Source: Polynucleobacter yangtzensis (GTDB lineage: Bacteria; Pseudomonadota; Gammaproteobacteria; Burkholderiales; Burkholderiaceae). From it: a DNA stretch of 64,000 bases. The notes under the pieces were generated by a model. That model saw only the letters and a list, made by a program, of their open reading frames with translations, was not told the DNA's origin and did not search any database. The stretch is from NCBI RefSeq assembly GCF_001595965.1, contig NZ_LOJI01000003.1:1-64000 (forward strand), given 5' to 3'. Each line of letters starts with the position of its first letter. The stretch's first letter is position 1. Positions 14,941 through 25,230 of the stretch are shown here, piece by piece. A program made the translations under genes and the position numbers.

Positions 14941-16842
14941 TTATTTGCCTACAAGCACAGAATTTTGGGTCAATATCGCTGGAAAACGTTGTTTGATGGA
15001 GTTGGCAATACCCTCTACATCTAGGCCGCACTTGGTCATTAGCAAGCTGTAGTCGCCATGCTCAATAAATTCATCAGGAAGACCCAATTGCAAGAGGGGC
15101 TTATTTATTCCGAGATTTGATAGTGCTTCCAAACAAGCGCTACCAGCACCACCAGCAATTGCCCCATCTTCAATGGTCACAAAATAATCATGATCAGCTG
15201 CCAAGGATTGAATCAAATCCACGTCCAGCGGTTTCACAAAACGCATACTGGCAACAGTGGCATTAATACCCTCAGCAACTTCAAGCGCAGAGTAAAGCAA
15301 GGTGCCAAACGCCAAGATCGCTACACGCTGACCGGATGGAGCAGTCGATTTGCGACGAATCTCACCCTTACCTAATGGCAAGGTGCGCAATTCTTTTGAA
15401 GGCACTGTGCCAACACCTGCGCCACGCGGGTAGCGAACTGCACTTGGATGTGGCTGATGGAATGCAGTGGTTAATAAATCACGGCATTCAGCTTCATCTG
15501 CTGGAGTCAGAACCAGCATATTAGGAATGCAACGTAAGAATGGAATGTCGTATGCACCAGCATGGGTGGCGCCATCAGCACCTACCAAGCCTGCGCGATC
15601 AAGTGCGAATAGTACTGGTAAATCTTGCAATGCGACATCGTGAATGAGTTGATCGTAGGCGCGCTGCAGGAAAGTGGAATAAATTGCCACCACCGGCTTC
15701 ATGCCTTCGCAAGCCATTCCGGCCGCAAAAGTCACCGCATGCTGCTCAGCAATACCAACGTCGTAGTAACGCTTGGGAAAATTCTTTTCAAATTCAACTA
15801 AGCCAGAGCCTTCGCGCATCGCTGGAGTAATACCAACCAGTAATGGGTCAGCATGCGCCATATCGCACAACCACTCACCGAATACTTGAGTAAAGGTTTT
15901 TTTGCTAGCGGCAGGTTTTTTAACACCCTCCTCAGGATTGAATTTGCTTGGGCCGTGATACAGCACTGGGTCCGCTTCAGCTAACTCGTAACCCTGACCT
16001 TTTTTAGTCACTACATGCAGGAACTGTGGGCCACGCCCTTCAAGCGCCAAACGACGTACGTTCTGCAGCATTGGAATCAAGGCATCTAAATCATGACCGT
16101 CAATCGGACCAAAGTAATTGAAGCCAAACTCTTGAAAGATGGTAGATGGAGACACCATGCCTTTGGCATGATCCTCAAGACGTTTAGCGAACTCACGCAA
16201 AGGTGGCGCAATAGATAAAACACTATCAATGCCTTTTTTAGTTGCCGAATAAATATTGCCACTCAGTAATCTAGCAAGATGGCGATTGAGCGCGCCCACT
16301 GCTGGAGAGATCGACATATCGTTGTCGTTCAAAATCACCACAAGCGGCAAGTCGTCATACACACCCGCATTGTTCATCGCTTCGAATGCCATGCCGCCAG
16401 TCATCGCGCTATCGCCAATTACAGCTACAGCAACATGTCGCTCGCCTTTAGTTTGAAATGCACGAGCCATACCCATTGCTGCTGAGATACTGGTGGATGA
16501 GTGACCAGTACCAAATGCATCAAACTCACTTTCAGCACGATGCGGGAATCCAGAAAGGCCTTTGTACTGACGCAAGGTATTCATGCGCTCACGACGGCCC
16601 GTCAAAATCTTGTGTGGATAACTTTGATGACCTACATCCCAAACAATGCGATCTGCAGGTGTATCGAAGACGTAATGCAAAGCGATCGATAACTCTACTG
16701 TTCCCAAATTGGAGGATAGATGCCCACCCGTTTTAGAAACAGAATCCAACACAAACTCACGCAACTCATCCGCCAAAGCAGGAAGCTCTTCGCGTGAGAG
16801 TTTTTTGAGATCGTCAGGTGAGTTAATGGAATGTAAAGTCAT
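14941..16842 (-). CDS. dxs: 1-deoxy-D-xylulose-5-phosphate synthase
   Basis: The 633-aa thiamine diphosphate enzyme condenses pyruvate and glyceraldehyde 3-phosphate, the entry step of the MEP isoprenoid pathway. Visible features are the ThDP-binding block GDSAMTGG followed by [10 protein letters not shown], the transketolase-type [16 protein letters not shown], and the C-terminal transketolase domain ([14 protein letters not shown]). It is in one operon with ispA upstream (44-bp gap) and folE2 downstream. With ispH elsewhere in this window it supplies isoprenoid precursors. Confidence 0.97.
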   Translation of the reverse strand: MTLHSINSPDDLKKLSREELPALADELREFVLDSVSKTGGHLSSNLGTVELSIALHYVFDTPADRIVWDVGHQSYPHKILTGRRERMNTLRQYKGLSGFPHRAESEFDAFGTGHSSTSISAAMGMARAFQTKGERHVAVAVIGDSAMTGGMAFEAMNNAGVYDDLPLVVILNDNDMSISPAVGALNRHLARLLSGNIYSATKKGIDSVLSIAPPLREFAKRLEDHAKGMVSPSTIFQEFGFNYFGPIDGHDLDALIPMLQNVRRLALEGRGPQFLHVVTKKGQGYELAEADPVLYHGPSKFNPEEGVKKPAASKKTFTQVFGEWLCDMAHADPLLVGITPAMREGSGLVEFEKNFPKRYYDVGIAEQHAVTFAAGMACEGMKPVVAIYSTFLQRAYDQLIHDVALQDLPVLFALDRAGLVGADGATHAGAYDIPFLRCIPNMLVLTPADEAECRDLLTTAFHQPHPSAVRYPRGAGVGTVPSKELRTLPLGKGEIRRKSTAPSGQRVAILAFGTLLYSALEVAEGINATVASMRFVKPLDVDLIQSLAADHDYFVTIEDGAIAGGAGSACLEALSNLGINKPLLQLGLPDEFIEHGDYSLLMTKCGLDVEGIANSIKQRFPAILTQNSVLVGK

Positions 16843-16886
16843 TGAATCTAAATAATCCGTACCAATGTATTTCTTTTGTTGCTCTC

Positions 16887-17789
16887 TTATTTACCGCGAT
16901 TGACAACCAAGAGGGCTAAATCTTTTAATGCCTGCGCTGATGCGCCAAAACTATCTAAGCTAGCGATCGCTACCTCTTGTAGCTCTTTAGCCTGCTTCTG
17001 CGCATAGTCTAAACCCATCAAGGTCACATAGGTGGGCTTATTGGCAGCAGCGTCCTTGCCGGCAGTCTTGCCCAATGTTTGACTATCTGCGGTGGCATCC
17101 AACACATCATCCACAATCTGAAATGCCAATCCGAGGGCTTTTGCATAGCTTGCGAGATGAGCCATTTGCGCGGGGCTTAGGTATGCACAAATACCCCCCA
17201 ATTCCACTGCACATGACAACAAAGCACCTGTCTTCATGGCATGCATTTGCTTTAAACCTAGAAGATCTAACTTTTTACCAACGCTCTCCAAATCAATTGC
17301 CTGGCCGCCAGCCATGCCGCGCGATCCTGAGGCAGCAGCCAAAGCAGCAATCATTTTTAGACGTACCTGCGCATCGCAGTTGGCATTAGCCAGAATTTCA
17401 AAAGCGCGGGTTTGTAATGCATCTCCAACTAATAGGGCGGTTGCCTCATCAAAAGCTTTGTGAACTGTTGGACGACCGCGACGCAAATCATCATCATCCA
17501 TACAAGGCAAATCATCATGCACCAAGGAGTAAGCATGAATACATTCAATCGCAACAGCAGCCGCATCCAAAGACTCGGCCTGCGCTACATCCAACTGATT
17601 GCCCAGTTGACCTGCCGCATAAACCAGCAGTGGTCGTATACGCTTACCACCGCCCTGTGCTGCATAACGCATCGCCTCATGCAAACGATGAGGAATGGTT
17701 TGAGCAGAATCAAGCAAGCGATTTAAGGCCAACTCAGTTCGCTTAGATTGCGAACTAACCCACTCTTGAAATTGAAAAACAGTATTCAT
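16887..17789 (-). CDS. ispA: Polyprenyl (farnesyl/geranyl) diphosphate synthase
   Basis: This 300-aa trans-prenyltransferase chain-elongates DMAPP/GPP with IPP to make farnesyl diphosphate. The first aspartate-rich motif is in [15 protein letters not shown] and the second in [12 protein letters not shown]. The RIRPLLVY motif for IPP binding is also seen. Short-chain type is inferred from the xseB-ispA-dxs operon context. The start overlaps the xseB stop by one base (TAATG), indicating coupled translation. Confidence 0.95.
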   Translation of the reverse strand: MNTVFQFQEWVSSQSKRTELALNRLLDSAQTIPHRLHEAMRYAAQGGGKRIRPLLVYAAGQLGNQLDVAQAESLDAAAVAIECIHAYSLVHDDLPCMDDDDLRRGRPTVHKAFDEATALLVGDALQTRAFEILANANCDAQVRLKMIAALAAASGSRGMAGGQAIDLESVGKKLDLLGLKQMHAMKTGALLSCAVELGGICAYLSPAQMAHLASYAKALGLAFQIVDDVLDATADSQTLGKTAGKDAAANKPTYVTLMGLDYAQKQAKELQEVAIASLDSFGASAQALKDLALLVVNRGK

Positions 17790-18022
17790 TAAGACTCGAA
17801 TACACGAACCTGCTGCTCAACTTGAGCCAACATGCCCTGACAGTGTTTTAACAAAGCTGCCCCACGTTGATAGGCCAGCAGAGTTTCTTCTAAAGAAAAT
17901 TTTCCAGATTCCATGTCAGAAATGAGCTTTTCCAGCTCTTTAACAGCTTGTTCGTAGCGCAAATCTGGGTCAATTTGAACCTCTAGACCGGATTTTGAAC
18001 TCTCAGACTTCTTGGTTGCCAT
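17789..18022 (-). CDS. xseB: Exodeoxyribonuclease VII small subunit
   Basis: The 77-aa XseB is a helical subunit that joins XseA to form exonuclease VII, which degrades single-stranded DNA. The family pattern YEQAVKELEKLISDMESGKFSLEETLLAYQ-like core is visible from about residue 23, after a Ser/Lys-rich start. As in many proteobacteria it heads the xseB-ispA-dxs operon. It is divergent from the Rieske gene across a 162-bp gap. Confidence 0.95.
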   Translation of the reverse strand: MATKKSESSKSGLEVQIDPDLRYEQAVKELEKLISDMESGKFSLEETLLAYQRGAALLKHCQGMLAQVEQQVRVFES

Positions 18023-18091
18023 AAGCTAATTTCCTTCGTATTTCCCACACGGACAGCCCTACATATTAAAGCGAGAAGCCCTTTGGATGGG

Positions 18092-18180
18092 TATAATCCA
18101 CCCCTTCCTTTCCAATATCGATCCGTCGATGGTTGGATTGGTTATTCCGCTTAGCTTCGGCTGACGTTTTCGGGGGTGGG
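18092..18180 (+). promoter_or_regulatory. Promoter and structured leader of the Rieske gene
   Basis: A consensus TATAAT (18092-18097) without a clear -35 box lies about 88 bp before the gene. The predicted leader holds a stable hairpin (18111-18137: TCCAATATCGA, TCCG loop, TCGATGGTTGGA with one bulge). A UUCG-capped hairpin (18151-18164) follows close to the G-rich Shine-Dalgarno. A regulatory role is possible but not shown; it matches no riboswitch class I know. Confidence 0.4.
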
Positions 18181-18184
18181 GAGA

Positions 18185-19291
18185 ATGACTAATCTGGCTA
18201 CCGCGCAGCAGCTTGCGCCGTCCAATCTACAACTGCCGGTTTCGGCATATTTTGACGCTGACTTGTATCAGCGGGAAATTGAACTGCTTTTTAAGCAGGG
18301 TCCTGGCTATGTTGGCCACGAACTCATGGTGCCTGAAGTTGGCTCCTATCAAACTTTAAGCGCAGAAAACGAGGGTCGCATCCTCGTTCGCAATGAATCT
18401 GGTGTTGAGCTACTTTCCAATGTTTGTCGTCATCGCCAAGCACTCATGCTCAATGGTCGCGGCAAAGCAGACAATATTGTGTGTCCATTGCATCGCTGGA
18501 CCTATGATTTAGGTGGCAATCTATTAGGTGCCCCACACTTTGAAGATAAGCCTTGTTTAAATCTTGGCAAATCTCCTTTAAAAAATTGGCAAGGCTTGCT
18601 GTTTGAAGGCCCACGTGATGTGCGTACTGATCTCGCTAAACTTGGTGTGGCTGATGATCTAAAGTTTGATGGTTATGTTTTAGATCATGTTGAAGTACAT
18701 GAGTGCAATTACAACTGGAAAACATTCATCGAGGTGTATCTCGAGGACTATCACGTTGTGCCATTTCATCCAGGCTTAGGCAAGTTTGTTTCTTGTGAAG
18801 ATCTGCATTGGGAATTTGGCGATTGGCATAGCATACAAACAGTTGGTATTCATAAAGATCTACAGACACCAGGCTCCCCAACCTATCGCAAATGGCATGA
18901 AGCAGTTCTGCGTCAATTTGACGGCAAAGCCCCGCGCCACGGTGCTATCTGGCTAACCTACTACCCTAATGTGATGGTTGAGTGGTATCCAGGAGTCCTC
19001 TGCGTGTCGACACTCCATCCAATGGGACCAGGTAAAACTCGCAACATTGTTGAGTTTTACTATCCCGAAGAAATTGCTCTTTTTGAGCGCGAGTTTGTTG
19101 AAGCAGAACGTGCCGCCTACATGGAAACATGCATCGAAGATGATGAAATCGCAGAGCGCATGGACCAAGGACGCGCAGCTCTTTTAGCTCGCGGTATTAA
19201 TGAGGTAGGCCCATATCAAAGTCCAATGGAAGATGGCATGCAACATTTTCATGAATGGTATCGCCGTGTCATGAACTTTGAAGGCGCATAA
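18185..19291 (+). CDS. Rieske 2Fe-2S ring-hydroxylating oxygenase-like protein
   Basis: The protein of about 368 aa has the two-domain layout of aromatic ring-hydroxylating dioxygenase alpha subunits. The N-terminal Rieske domain has cluster ligands in NVCRHRQ and VCPLHRW (C-x-H, then C-x2-H). The C-terminal catalytic domain has the mononuclear iron motif DYHVVPFH with the H-x4-H spacing. No beta subunit gene is next to it; electrons could come from a reductase such as the 2Fe-2S flavoprotein at 40989, though that is not linked. The downstream neighbour is a sulfurtransferase. The substrate is unknown. An in-frame GTG lies three codons upstream of the chosen ATG. Confidence 0.88.
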   Translation: MTNLATAQQLAPSNLQLPVSAYFDADLYQREIELLFKQGPGYVGHELMVPEVGSYQTLSAENEGRILVRNESGVELLSNVCRHRQALMLNGRGKADNIVCPLHRWTYDLGGNLLGAPHFEDKPCLNLGKSPLKNWQGLLFEGPRDVRTDLAKLGVADDLKFDGYVLDHVEVHECNYNWKTFIEVYLEDYHVVPFHPGLGKFVSCEDLHWEFGDWHSIQTVGIHKDLQTPGSPTYRKWHEAVLRQFDGKAPRHGAIWLTYYPNVMVEWYPGVLCVSTLHPMGPGKTRNIVEFYYPEEIALFEREFVEAERAAYMETCIEDDEIAERMDQGRAALLARGINEVGPYQSPMEDGMQHFHEWYRRVMNFEGA

Positions 19292-19348
19292 TCAAATAAG
19301 GTTTTATCGTTTTACCCAACAATCTCGTCACTAAATATAGGAAGCATC

Positions 19349-20179
19349 ATGACTCCTCTGATCTCAGCTAACCAGTTAGAAGAAATCATTAACAGTGGCG
19401 AGAATGTCTTGCTCTGTGATTGCCGTTTTGATTTAGTCGATCCTTTGATGGGCAGAAAATCTTACGAAGAAAGTCACATTCCGGGCGCAATCTACGTCGA
19501 CCTGGATAAAGATTTATCTGGCGCTAAAAATGGCGCCAACGGTCGCCACCCTCTTCCAAGCCCTGAAGCTTGGGCCAAAACAAAAGCTCGTCTGGGCATC
19601 AGTCCAAACACCCTGGTGGTTGCCTATGACAAACAAGGCTCCGTATACGCAAGCCGCCTATGGTGGATGCTTAAAGCAACCGGTCATGCCAATGTTCGCG
19701 TCTTAGATGGTGGCTTAGATGCCTGGAATGGCCCTATGGGGTCGATACCCAGAGCACCAACCCCTTGCAATCAACCTATTGCACCCATGCCCTATGCAGG
19801 GCTCGTTTTAGTCGATGAGGTTGTTGCCAATCTGGAGACTAAGAAAAACAAAATTATTGACGCAAGAGGTGAAGATCGCTTCCGCGGTCAGAACGAAACG
19901 CTAGATCCTGTAGGCGGACATATTCCAGGGGCGATGAATCGCTTCTTTAAAAACAACCTCAACGCTACTGCTTTTAAAACTCCAGAACAATTATTTAAGG
20001 AGTTTTCAGAAAGTCTTGGTACAACAAAGCCCTCTGAAGTGATTCACCAATGTGGATCCGGTGTGACTGCTTGCCATAATCTTCTGGCTATGGAGCTAGC
20101 TGGATTTAAAGGTTCACGCCTTTACGCAGGCAGCTGGAGTGAATGGTGTGCTGACCCCAAGAGGCCAGTTGAACTCTAG
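19349..20179 (+). CDS. sseA: 3-mercaptopyruvate/thiosulfate sulfurtransferase (tandem rhodanese)
   Basis: The 276-aa protein has two rhodanese domains. The catalytic cysteine lies in the second domain in the loop CGSGVTAC. CG(S/T)GVT is the 3-mercaptopyruvate sulfurtransferase type, whereas thiosulfate sulfurtransferases usually have CRKGVT. The first domain keeps the ESHIPGAIYVDLD signature, and the second has GHIPGAMNRF. It is probably cytosolic. It lies 57 bp after the Rieske gene on the same strand and converges on the ZIP transporter gene with a 12-bp gap. Confidence 0.92.
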   Translation: MTPLISANQLEEIINSGENVLLCDCRFDLVDPLMGRKSYEESHIPGAIYVDLDKDLSGAKNGANGRHPLPSPEAWAKTKARLGISPNTLVVAYDKQGSVYASRLWWMLKATGHANVRVLDGGLDAWNGPMGSIPRAPTPCNQPIAPMPYAGLVLVDEVVANLETKKNKIIDARGEDRFRGQNETLDPVGGHIPGAMNRFFKNNLNATAFKTPEQLFKEFSESLGTTKPSEVIHQCGSGVTACHNLLAMELAGFKGSRLYAGSWSEWCADPKRPVEL

Positions 20180-20191
20180 GCGTATTTTTCG

Positions 20192-20965
20192 TTAATGCAG
20201 TAGAGAGAGTAAGACGACAAACCCTACGCCGCAAGCAATCAAAATGGTTTGACGTAATGACTCAACCCAATGTGGGCGACGGTGCATTTGCGGAATCAGA
20301 TCACTCACTGCAATATAAATAAAGCTGCTAGAAGCAATGACCAGTAAATACGGCATCGCGGCATGCGCTCGCTCCAAAAAGAAATATGCCAAAACCCCGC
20401 CAACAACCGCTGCTAAGCCGCAGATGAAGTTATAGAGCAAGGCGCGTGCGCGTGAGAATCCCGCATTGAGCAACACAATGAAATCGCCGATCTCTTGAGG
20501 AATCTCATGGGCAATGATCGCAATAGCAGTGAAGATGCCCACTTGATAATCCGCCATAAAAGCTGCAGCTATCAAGATGCCATCTACAAAGTTATGAATA
20601 CCATCGCCAACCAAAATCATCCAGCCACTACGCCCAGCATTTTCTGCATCATGCCCATGGTGATGATGGTGACCATCACCTTCATGATGATGGTCATGAC
20701 GAAGCAAGGCTATTTTTTCGAGTAGGAAGAAGCCCAATAATCCTGCAAGCAAGGTAGCAAAGAGAAGCTGAGGATTTACACCCTCCATGCTGAATGCCTC
20801 TGGCAACGAGTGCAGCAAAGCAGTCGCCAGCAAGATTCCGACCGACAAGCTCACCATATTGTTTACCATCTTTGAAAGCACGGCCAACGAGCAGCTTGCA
20901 GCAACCAGGGCGCTTGCAGTACCCGCTAGCGCGGTCACCAGAAGAATGGTTTGTAAAACTGACAT
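20192..20965 (-). CDS. ZIP-family divalent metal transporter
   Basis: This 257-aa inner-membrane protein has about eight hydrophobic segments and belongs to the ZIP (ZupT/GufA) family that imports Zn2+ and related cations. The two pore motifs are visible as HNFVDGILIAAAF and HEIPQEIGDF. A His-rich cytoplasmic loop (HDHHHEGDGHHHHHGHD, around residues 94-110) lies between segments 3 and 4, as expected for metal capture. It starts 5 bp after the dienelactone hydrolase-like gene and is probably cotranscribed with it. Confidence 0.93.
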   Translation of the reverse strand: MSVLQTILLVTALAGTASALVAASCSLAVLSKMVNNMVSLSVGILLATALLHSLPEAFSMEGVNPQLLFATLLAGLLGFFLLEKIALLRHDHHHEGDGHHHHHGHDAENAGRSGWMILVGDGIHNFVDGILIAAAFMADYQVGIFTAIAIIAHEIPQEIGDFIVLLNAGFSRARALLYNFICGLAAVVGGVLAYFFLERAHAAMPYLLVIASSSFIYIAVSDLIPQMHRRPHWVESLRQTILIACGVGFVVLLSLLH

Positions 20966-20970
20966 ACTAA

Positions 20971-21846
20971 TTAAGCTACTCCGTTTTTCTTAAACCAAGC
21001 CAGGCACTTTTCCCAACCATCTTTTGCAGGACCCTCACGATAAGTGGCGCGGTAATCTGCATGGAAGGCATGCGGAGCATCTGGATACACCTCAATGATC
21101 GACGCTTTGGCAGCGGGATTTTTTGGGGCTGCTTGTGCCAATGCGGAGCGCATTTGCTCCACACTCTCCAAGGAGATTCCGGTATCTGCTGCGCCATATA
21201 AGCCAAGCACTGGCGCCTTTAAGTCGGCAGCAATATCTACGGGATGGCGCGGGTTACCCTCCGTCTTCTCACCAATGACGCGACCATACCAGGCTACGCC
21301 AGCGCGAACTTGCGGCAAGGTTGCAGATAACCAGGTGATACGGCCACCCCAACAGAAACCAGTCACGCCAACTTTTTTCAGATCGCCACCATTTTTGCCA
21401 GCCCAAACTAATGCAGCCTGCAAATCATTCAAAACCTGTGAGTCCGGAGTTTTTGCAACAATATTTTGCTGAATTTCAGCTACCGTTCCATAGGTATTAG
21501 GATCGCCAGCACGAGTAAAAAATTCTGGGGCTATTGCAAGGTAACCCAGTTTTGCAAAACGTCTTGTGACGTCAGCAATATATTCATGCACGCCAAAAAT
21601 CTCACTCACCACGATCACGATAGGTAGAGCACCCTTTGCTTTTTCAGGACGAGATACATAGGCAGGCATTTGAAAGCTACCTACTGGAATCATCTGCTCG
21701 CCTACTTTAAGACCCTTGAAATCAGTTTCAATAGCTGCAGCCATAACTGGCTCAGATGCCGCTACAAATCCTACGCCAAGAGCGGTAGCGCCAATGGCTG
21801 ATGTCTTCATAAAATTGCGTCGACTATTTTGAATTTCTTTACTCAT
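20971..21846 (-). CDS. Dienelactone hydrolase-family protein with Tat signal
   Basis: The protein of about 291 aa is an alpha/beta hydrolase of the dienelactone hydrolase family. Its nucleophile is the cysteine in GFCWGGR; Asp (in AADTGIS) and His (PHAFHAD) complete the triad. The N-terminus has a twin-arginine signal (SRRNFMKTSAIGAT) followed by a hydrophobic stretch and AxA-like cleavage, so export to the periplasm in folded form is predicted. I start at MSKEIQ, just before the RR motif; the frame is open 18 codons further upstream without support. It is placed between polA and the ZIP gene. The physiological substrate is unknown. Confidence 0.92.
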   Translation of the reverse strand: MSKEIQNSRRNFMKTSAIGATALGVGFVAASEPVMAAAIETDFKGLKVGEQMIPVGSFQMPAYVSRPEKAKGALPIVIVVSEIFGVHEYIADVTRRFAKLGYLAIAPEFFTRAGDPNTYGTVAEIQQNIVAKTPDSQVLNDLQAALVWAGKNGGDLKKVGVTGFCWGGRITWLSATLPQVRAGVAWYGRVIGEKTEGNPRHPVDIAADLKAPVLGLYGAADTGISLESVEQMRSALAQAAPKNPAAKASIIEVYPDAPHAFHADYRATYREGPAKDGWEKCLAWFKKNGVA

Positions 21847-21881
21847 TTTTTGTCTCCTCGCTTGAATGTTTATTACGATTC

Positions 21882-24707
21882 TTAATGCGCTTCTTCCCAA
21901 TTATCGCCAATCCCGATACTAACCACCAAAGGCACCTTCAATTGAGCCACATGACACATTAAATCGGGTAACTTAGTCTGTAGCAGGTCAATCTCATCCA
22001 AAGGCACGTCAAATACCAATTCATCATGTACCTGAAGCAGCATTTTCGTTTTTAACTGCTCTTTTTCAAGCCAATCCTCTACAGCAATCATGGCTAACTT
22101 GATGAGGTCTGCAGCAGTGCCTTGCATTGGGGCATTAATAGCTGCGCGTTCAGCACCCTGGCGACGGGGTCCATTGGAGCCCTTAATCTCGGGCAGCCAA
22201 AGGCGGCGCCCAAAAACCGTTTCGACATAACCATTCTCTCTAGCTTCAAGACGGGTGCGCTCCATATATTGAGCAACCCCTGGATAGCGATCAAAGTATT
22301 TAGCAATGTAATTTTGCGCGGCTGATCGTTCAATACCCAAGTTACCCGCCAAACCAAATGCACTCATACCATAGATCAAACCAAAGTTAATCACCTTGGC
22401 GTATCGGCGTTGCTCAGAATTCACATCATCCAAAGGAACACCAAAGATCTCTGCAGCGGTGGCTTGGTGAACATCCTTGCCGTCTCTAAATGCAGCTAAG
22501 AGATTTTCATCCTCAGCAATGTGCGCCATGATGCGTAACTCAATTTGAGAATAATCGGCTGACAATAATTTACAACCTTCTGCCGGAATAAATGCCTCCC
22601 GTATACGCCTGCCCTCTTCGGTACGCACAGGAATGTTTTGTAAGTTTGGATCGCTCGAAGCTAGGCGGCCAGTAACGGCAGTAGCTTGAGAAAAATTAGT
22701 GTGCACACGACCCGTTTTAGGATCAGCCATGCGAGGCAGCTTCTCAATATAGGTCGACATCAGCTTTGCCAAACTCCGATAGTCCAAGATGCGTGCTGGC
22801 AGTGGGTAATCTTCTGCGAGCTTTTGCAAAACCTCTTCATCGGTAGATGGTGCGCCAGATGGGGTCTTTTTTATCACTGGCAACTCAAGCTGCCCAAACA
22901 AAATTTCAGCAATTTGCTTGGGCGACTGAATATTAAAAGGTTGGCCTGCGAGCTTGTGGATTTCTCCTTCAAGCTCCAAAAGACGTTTGCCGACCTGCTG
23001 ACCTTGTTTTGCGAGTAATGCAGAATCAATTCGAATGCCATTGCGCTCCATGATGCCAAGTACACGCATGGCAGGCATTTCCACCTTCTCATAAATGTAG
23101 AGCAAGCCTTGGCTCTCCTGAATTTGAGGCCAGAGCTCTAGGTGGAGACGCAATGTAATGTCCGCATCTTCAGCCGCGTAATCGGTTGCAATCTTCAGAT
23201 CCACCTGATCAAAGCCAATCTGATGAACGCCTTTGCCGCATACCTCTTCATAGCGAATAGTTTTCATACCCAGATGACGCTCAGCCAAGCTATCCATATT
23301 GTGTGGCAGATGGGACTCGAGTACATACGATTCGAGCAAGGTATCGAATGCAACACCTTTTAATGTGATGCCGTAATTAGCAAAGATATGAGCGTCGTAC
23401 TTGAGGTTTTGCCCGACCTTTAAATGAGTCTCACTTTCTAACCAAGACTTCATACGCGCCAACACCAAATCACGATCTAGTTGTACCTCGCCATTGCGAT
23501 GAGCAACCGGAATATAGCAAGCCTCCCCTGGCTTTACTGATAAAGAAATACCCACAAGCTCTGCTGCAAGCGCATCGAGACTAGTAGTTTCTGTATCCAC
23601 TGCAGTCAATGCGGAAGACTCAATCTTTTTTAACCACTTCTCTAATCCAGCCTCATCGACCACACACTCATAGTTACGCTCTATAGCATCTTGAGAGTCA
23701 CGAGTTTCTTGTGATAAATCTTTAGTTGGCGCGCTCGCAATCACACGAGTCTTTTTTTCTTCACCTGAAGCATTTTCGGAAGCGGTAATTGGGCTTCCCG
23801 CCAAATCAAATGCAGGTGCCTCACCCTTATCTGTTGGGCCTGTAAGCTGTTTTTCTACATCACGCAACCAAGTCTTAAATGCATAGCGCTCAAATAACTC
23901 CCGCAGCAAAGGGGCATCTTCTGACTTCGCATGCAAATCATCTAGCCCAGGCAGGTGAGGAGATAAATCGCAATCTGTTTTTACAGTAATCAGTTGACGA
24001 GCTTGCGGCAACCAATCGAGTGAGGCGCGAAGATTTTCGCCAACCACACCCTTAACTTGATCGGCATTAGCTATTAAGTTATCGAGATTGCCAAATTCTG
24101 CTAGCCATTTATTTGCTGTCTTCGGTCCTGCTTTAGGAACACCCGGTACGTTATCAACGGTATCGCCGATGATGGATAAATAATCGACAATCAATTCAGG
24201 AGGCACGCCAAACTTTTCTTTAACGCCAGCAATATCCAACTTTTCATTTGTCATCGTATTAATCAGAGTGACAGAAGGATTTACTAGTTGCGCTAAATCT
24301 TTATCTCCAGTGGAAATTATGGTTTCCCATCCAGCTTGAGTGGCTTGGCAAGCCAAAGTACCAATCACATCATCCGCCTCGACGCCGCTCACCATCAGTA
24401 CAGGCCAACCTAATGCTTTGACCATGGCATGAATAGGTTCAATCTGCTTGACTAAGTCTTCCGGCATGGGGGAGCGATGAGCCTTGTACTCAGAGTACAT
24501 TTCATCACGAAAGGTTTTGCCCTTGGCATCAAAAACACAGGCAATATGGTCGGCTTTGAGCTCAGAGCGGGCCCTGCGCATCATATTGACCATGCCGTAG
24601 ATAGCCCCAGTAGGCTCTCCAGCCCCATTTCTGAGGTCTGGCATGGCGTGGAAGGCACGATAGAGGTAGCTAGAGCCGTCTACCAACAAGAGTCTATGTT
24701 TAGTCAT
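21882..24707 (-). CDS. polA: DNA polymerase I
   Basis: The protein of about 941 aa carries all three domains of Pol I. They are the 5'-3' flap nuclease (LLVDGSSYLYRAFHAMP, with VEADDVIG and STGDKDLAQLV), the 3'-5' exonuclease (DTETTSLD, intact acidic motif) and the family A polymerase (ADYSQIELRIMAHI, NFGLIYGMSAFGL, LLQVHDELVFDVP). It acts in repair and Okazaki fragment processing. I start at MTKHRLL, since the upstream five codons add an unlikely extension. It heads a probable run with the dienelactone hydrolase-like and ZIP genes, though gaps and functions differ. Confidence 0.97.
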   Translation of the reverse strand: MTKHRLLLVDGSSYLYRAFHAMPDLRNGAGEPTGAIYGMVNMMRRARSELKADHIACVFDAKGKTFRDEMYSEYKAHRSPMPEDLVKQIEPIHAMVKALGWPVLMVSGVEADDVIGTLACQATQAGWETIISTGDKDLAQLVNPSVTLINTMTNEKLDIAGVKEKFGVPPELIVDYLSIIGDTVDNVPGVPKAGPKTANKWLAEFGNLDNLIANADQVKGVVGENLRASLDWLPQARQLITVKTDCDLSPHLPGLDDLHAKSEDAPLLRELFERYAFKTWLRDVEKQLTGPTDKGEAPAFDLAGSPITASENASGEEKKTRVIASAPTKDLSQETRDSQDAIERNYECVVDEAGLEKWLKKIESSALTAVDTETTSLDALAAELVGISLSVKPGEACYIPVAHRNGEVQLDRDLVLARMKSWLESETHLKVGQNLKYDAHIFANYGITLKGVAFDTLLESYVLESHLPHNMDSLAERHLGMKTIRYEEVCGKGVHQIGFDQVDLKIATDYAAEDADITLRLHLELWPQIQESQGLLYIYEKVEMPAMRVLGIMERNGIRIDSALLAKQGQQVGKRLLELEGEIHKLAGQPFNIQSPKQIAEILFGQLELPVIKKTPSGAPSTDEEVLQKLAEDYPLPARILDYRSLAKLMSTYIEKLPRMADPKTGRVHTNFSQATAVTGRLASSDPNLQNIPVRTEEGRRIREAFIPAEGCKLLSADYSQIELRIMAHIAEDENLLAAFRDGKDVHQATAAEIFGVPLDDVNSEQRRYAKVINFGLIYGMSAFGLAGNLGIERSAAQNYIAKYFDRYPGVAQYMERTRLEARENGYVETVFGRRLWLPEIKGSNGPRRQGAERAAINAPMQGTAADLIKLAMIAVEDWLEKEQLKTKMLLQVHDELVFDVPLDEIDLLQTKLPDLMCHVAQLKVPLVVSIGIGDNWEEAH

Positions 24708-24790
24708 ACCGCAATCGTACAATCTAGTTGTGAATTGCCCGCAGGCCTGGTTAAGGAACCGACCGAGAGTGGGCTTAAAAAGGTGAAAAA

Positions 24791-25198
24791 ATGCATTATT
24801 TAATGAACTTAATTAGTCACTCCATGAGCCAAACCCTGGCTATTGCTAGCTTTTTGGTGGTTTTTGGACTTTTGAGTGCAACTTCAGCTCACGCTCAGAA
24901 TAACAGCCAGGCATTAAGCCCATCGGAATTAAACCGCATCAACAATCAACCGCTTGCCCCAACCGTAAGTCCGGCAGGCGCTATGAATACCCCTGAACAA
25001 CGCAAACCCAACTTTCAGTACAAGGATAAAAACGGAACTACCGTTACCGAATACAAAGACGTAAATGCTCCAACACAGGTAGATGTCAAAACGCCTTACA
25101 CCAGCTATGAAATGGCTCCACCTACATCAGTGATGCCAGGGCCTCCAAAAGAAACTGATCTGATTAGCGTTCCAAGCATCAGCATCCCTCTTAGATAA
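24791..25198 (+). CDS. Secreted DUF2782-type protein
   Basis: The 135-aa product (about 124 aa if the internal Met at 24824 is used) has a signal peptide ending in SAHA, with cleavage before QNNS. The mature part is short and rich in Pro, Thr and Asn, and includes NFQYKDKNGTTVTEYKD. This pattern (a small exported protein next to polA and thrB) fits the DUF2782 family, whose function is unknown. It is divergent from polA with an 83-bp gap and precedes thrB by 32 bp. Confidence 0.75.
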   Translation: MHYLMNLISHSMSQTLAIASFLVVFGLLSATSAHAQNNSQALSPSELNRINNQPLAPTVSPAGAMNTPEQRKPNFQYKDKNGTTVTEYKDVNAPTQVDVKTPYTSYEMAPPTSVMPGPPKETDLISVPSISIPLR

Positions 25199-25230
25199 AA
25201 ATCGTTTAATTCATTTAGTCAATTTAGTTT

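Noticed and set aside
18100-18175. Possible 4.5S RNA or known riboswitch before the Rieske gene
   Set aside because: The conserved SRP apical loop sequence and any known aptamer core are absent; only generic hairpins are present.
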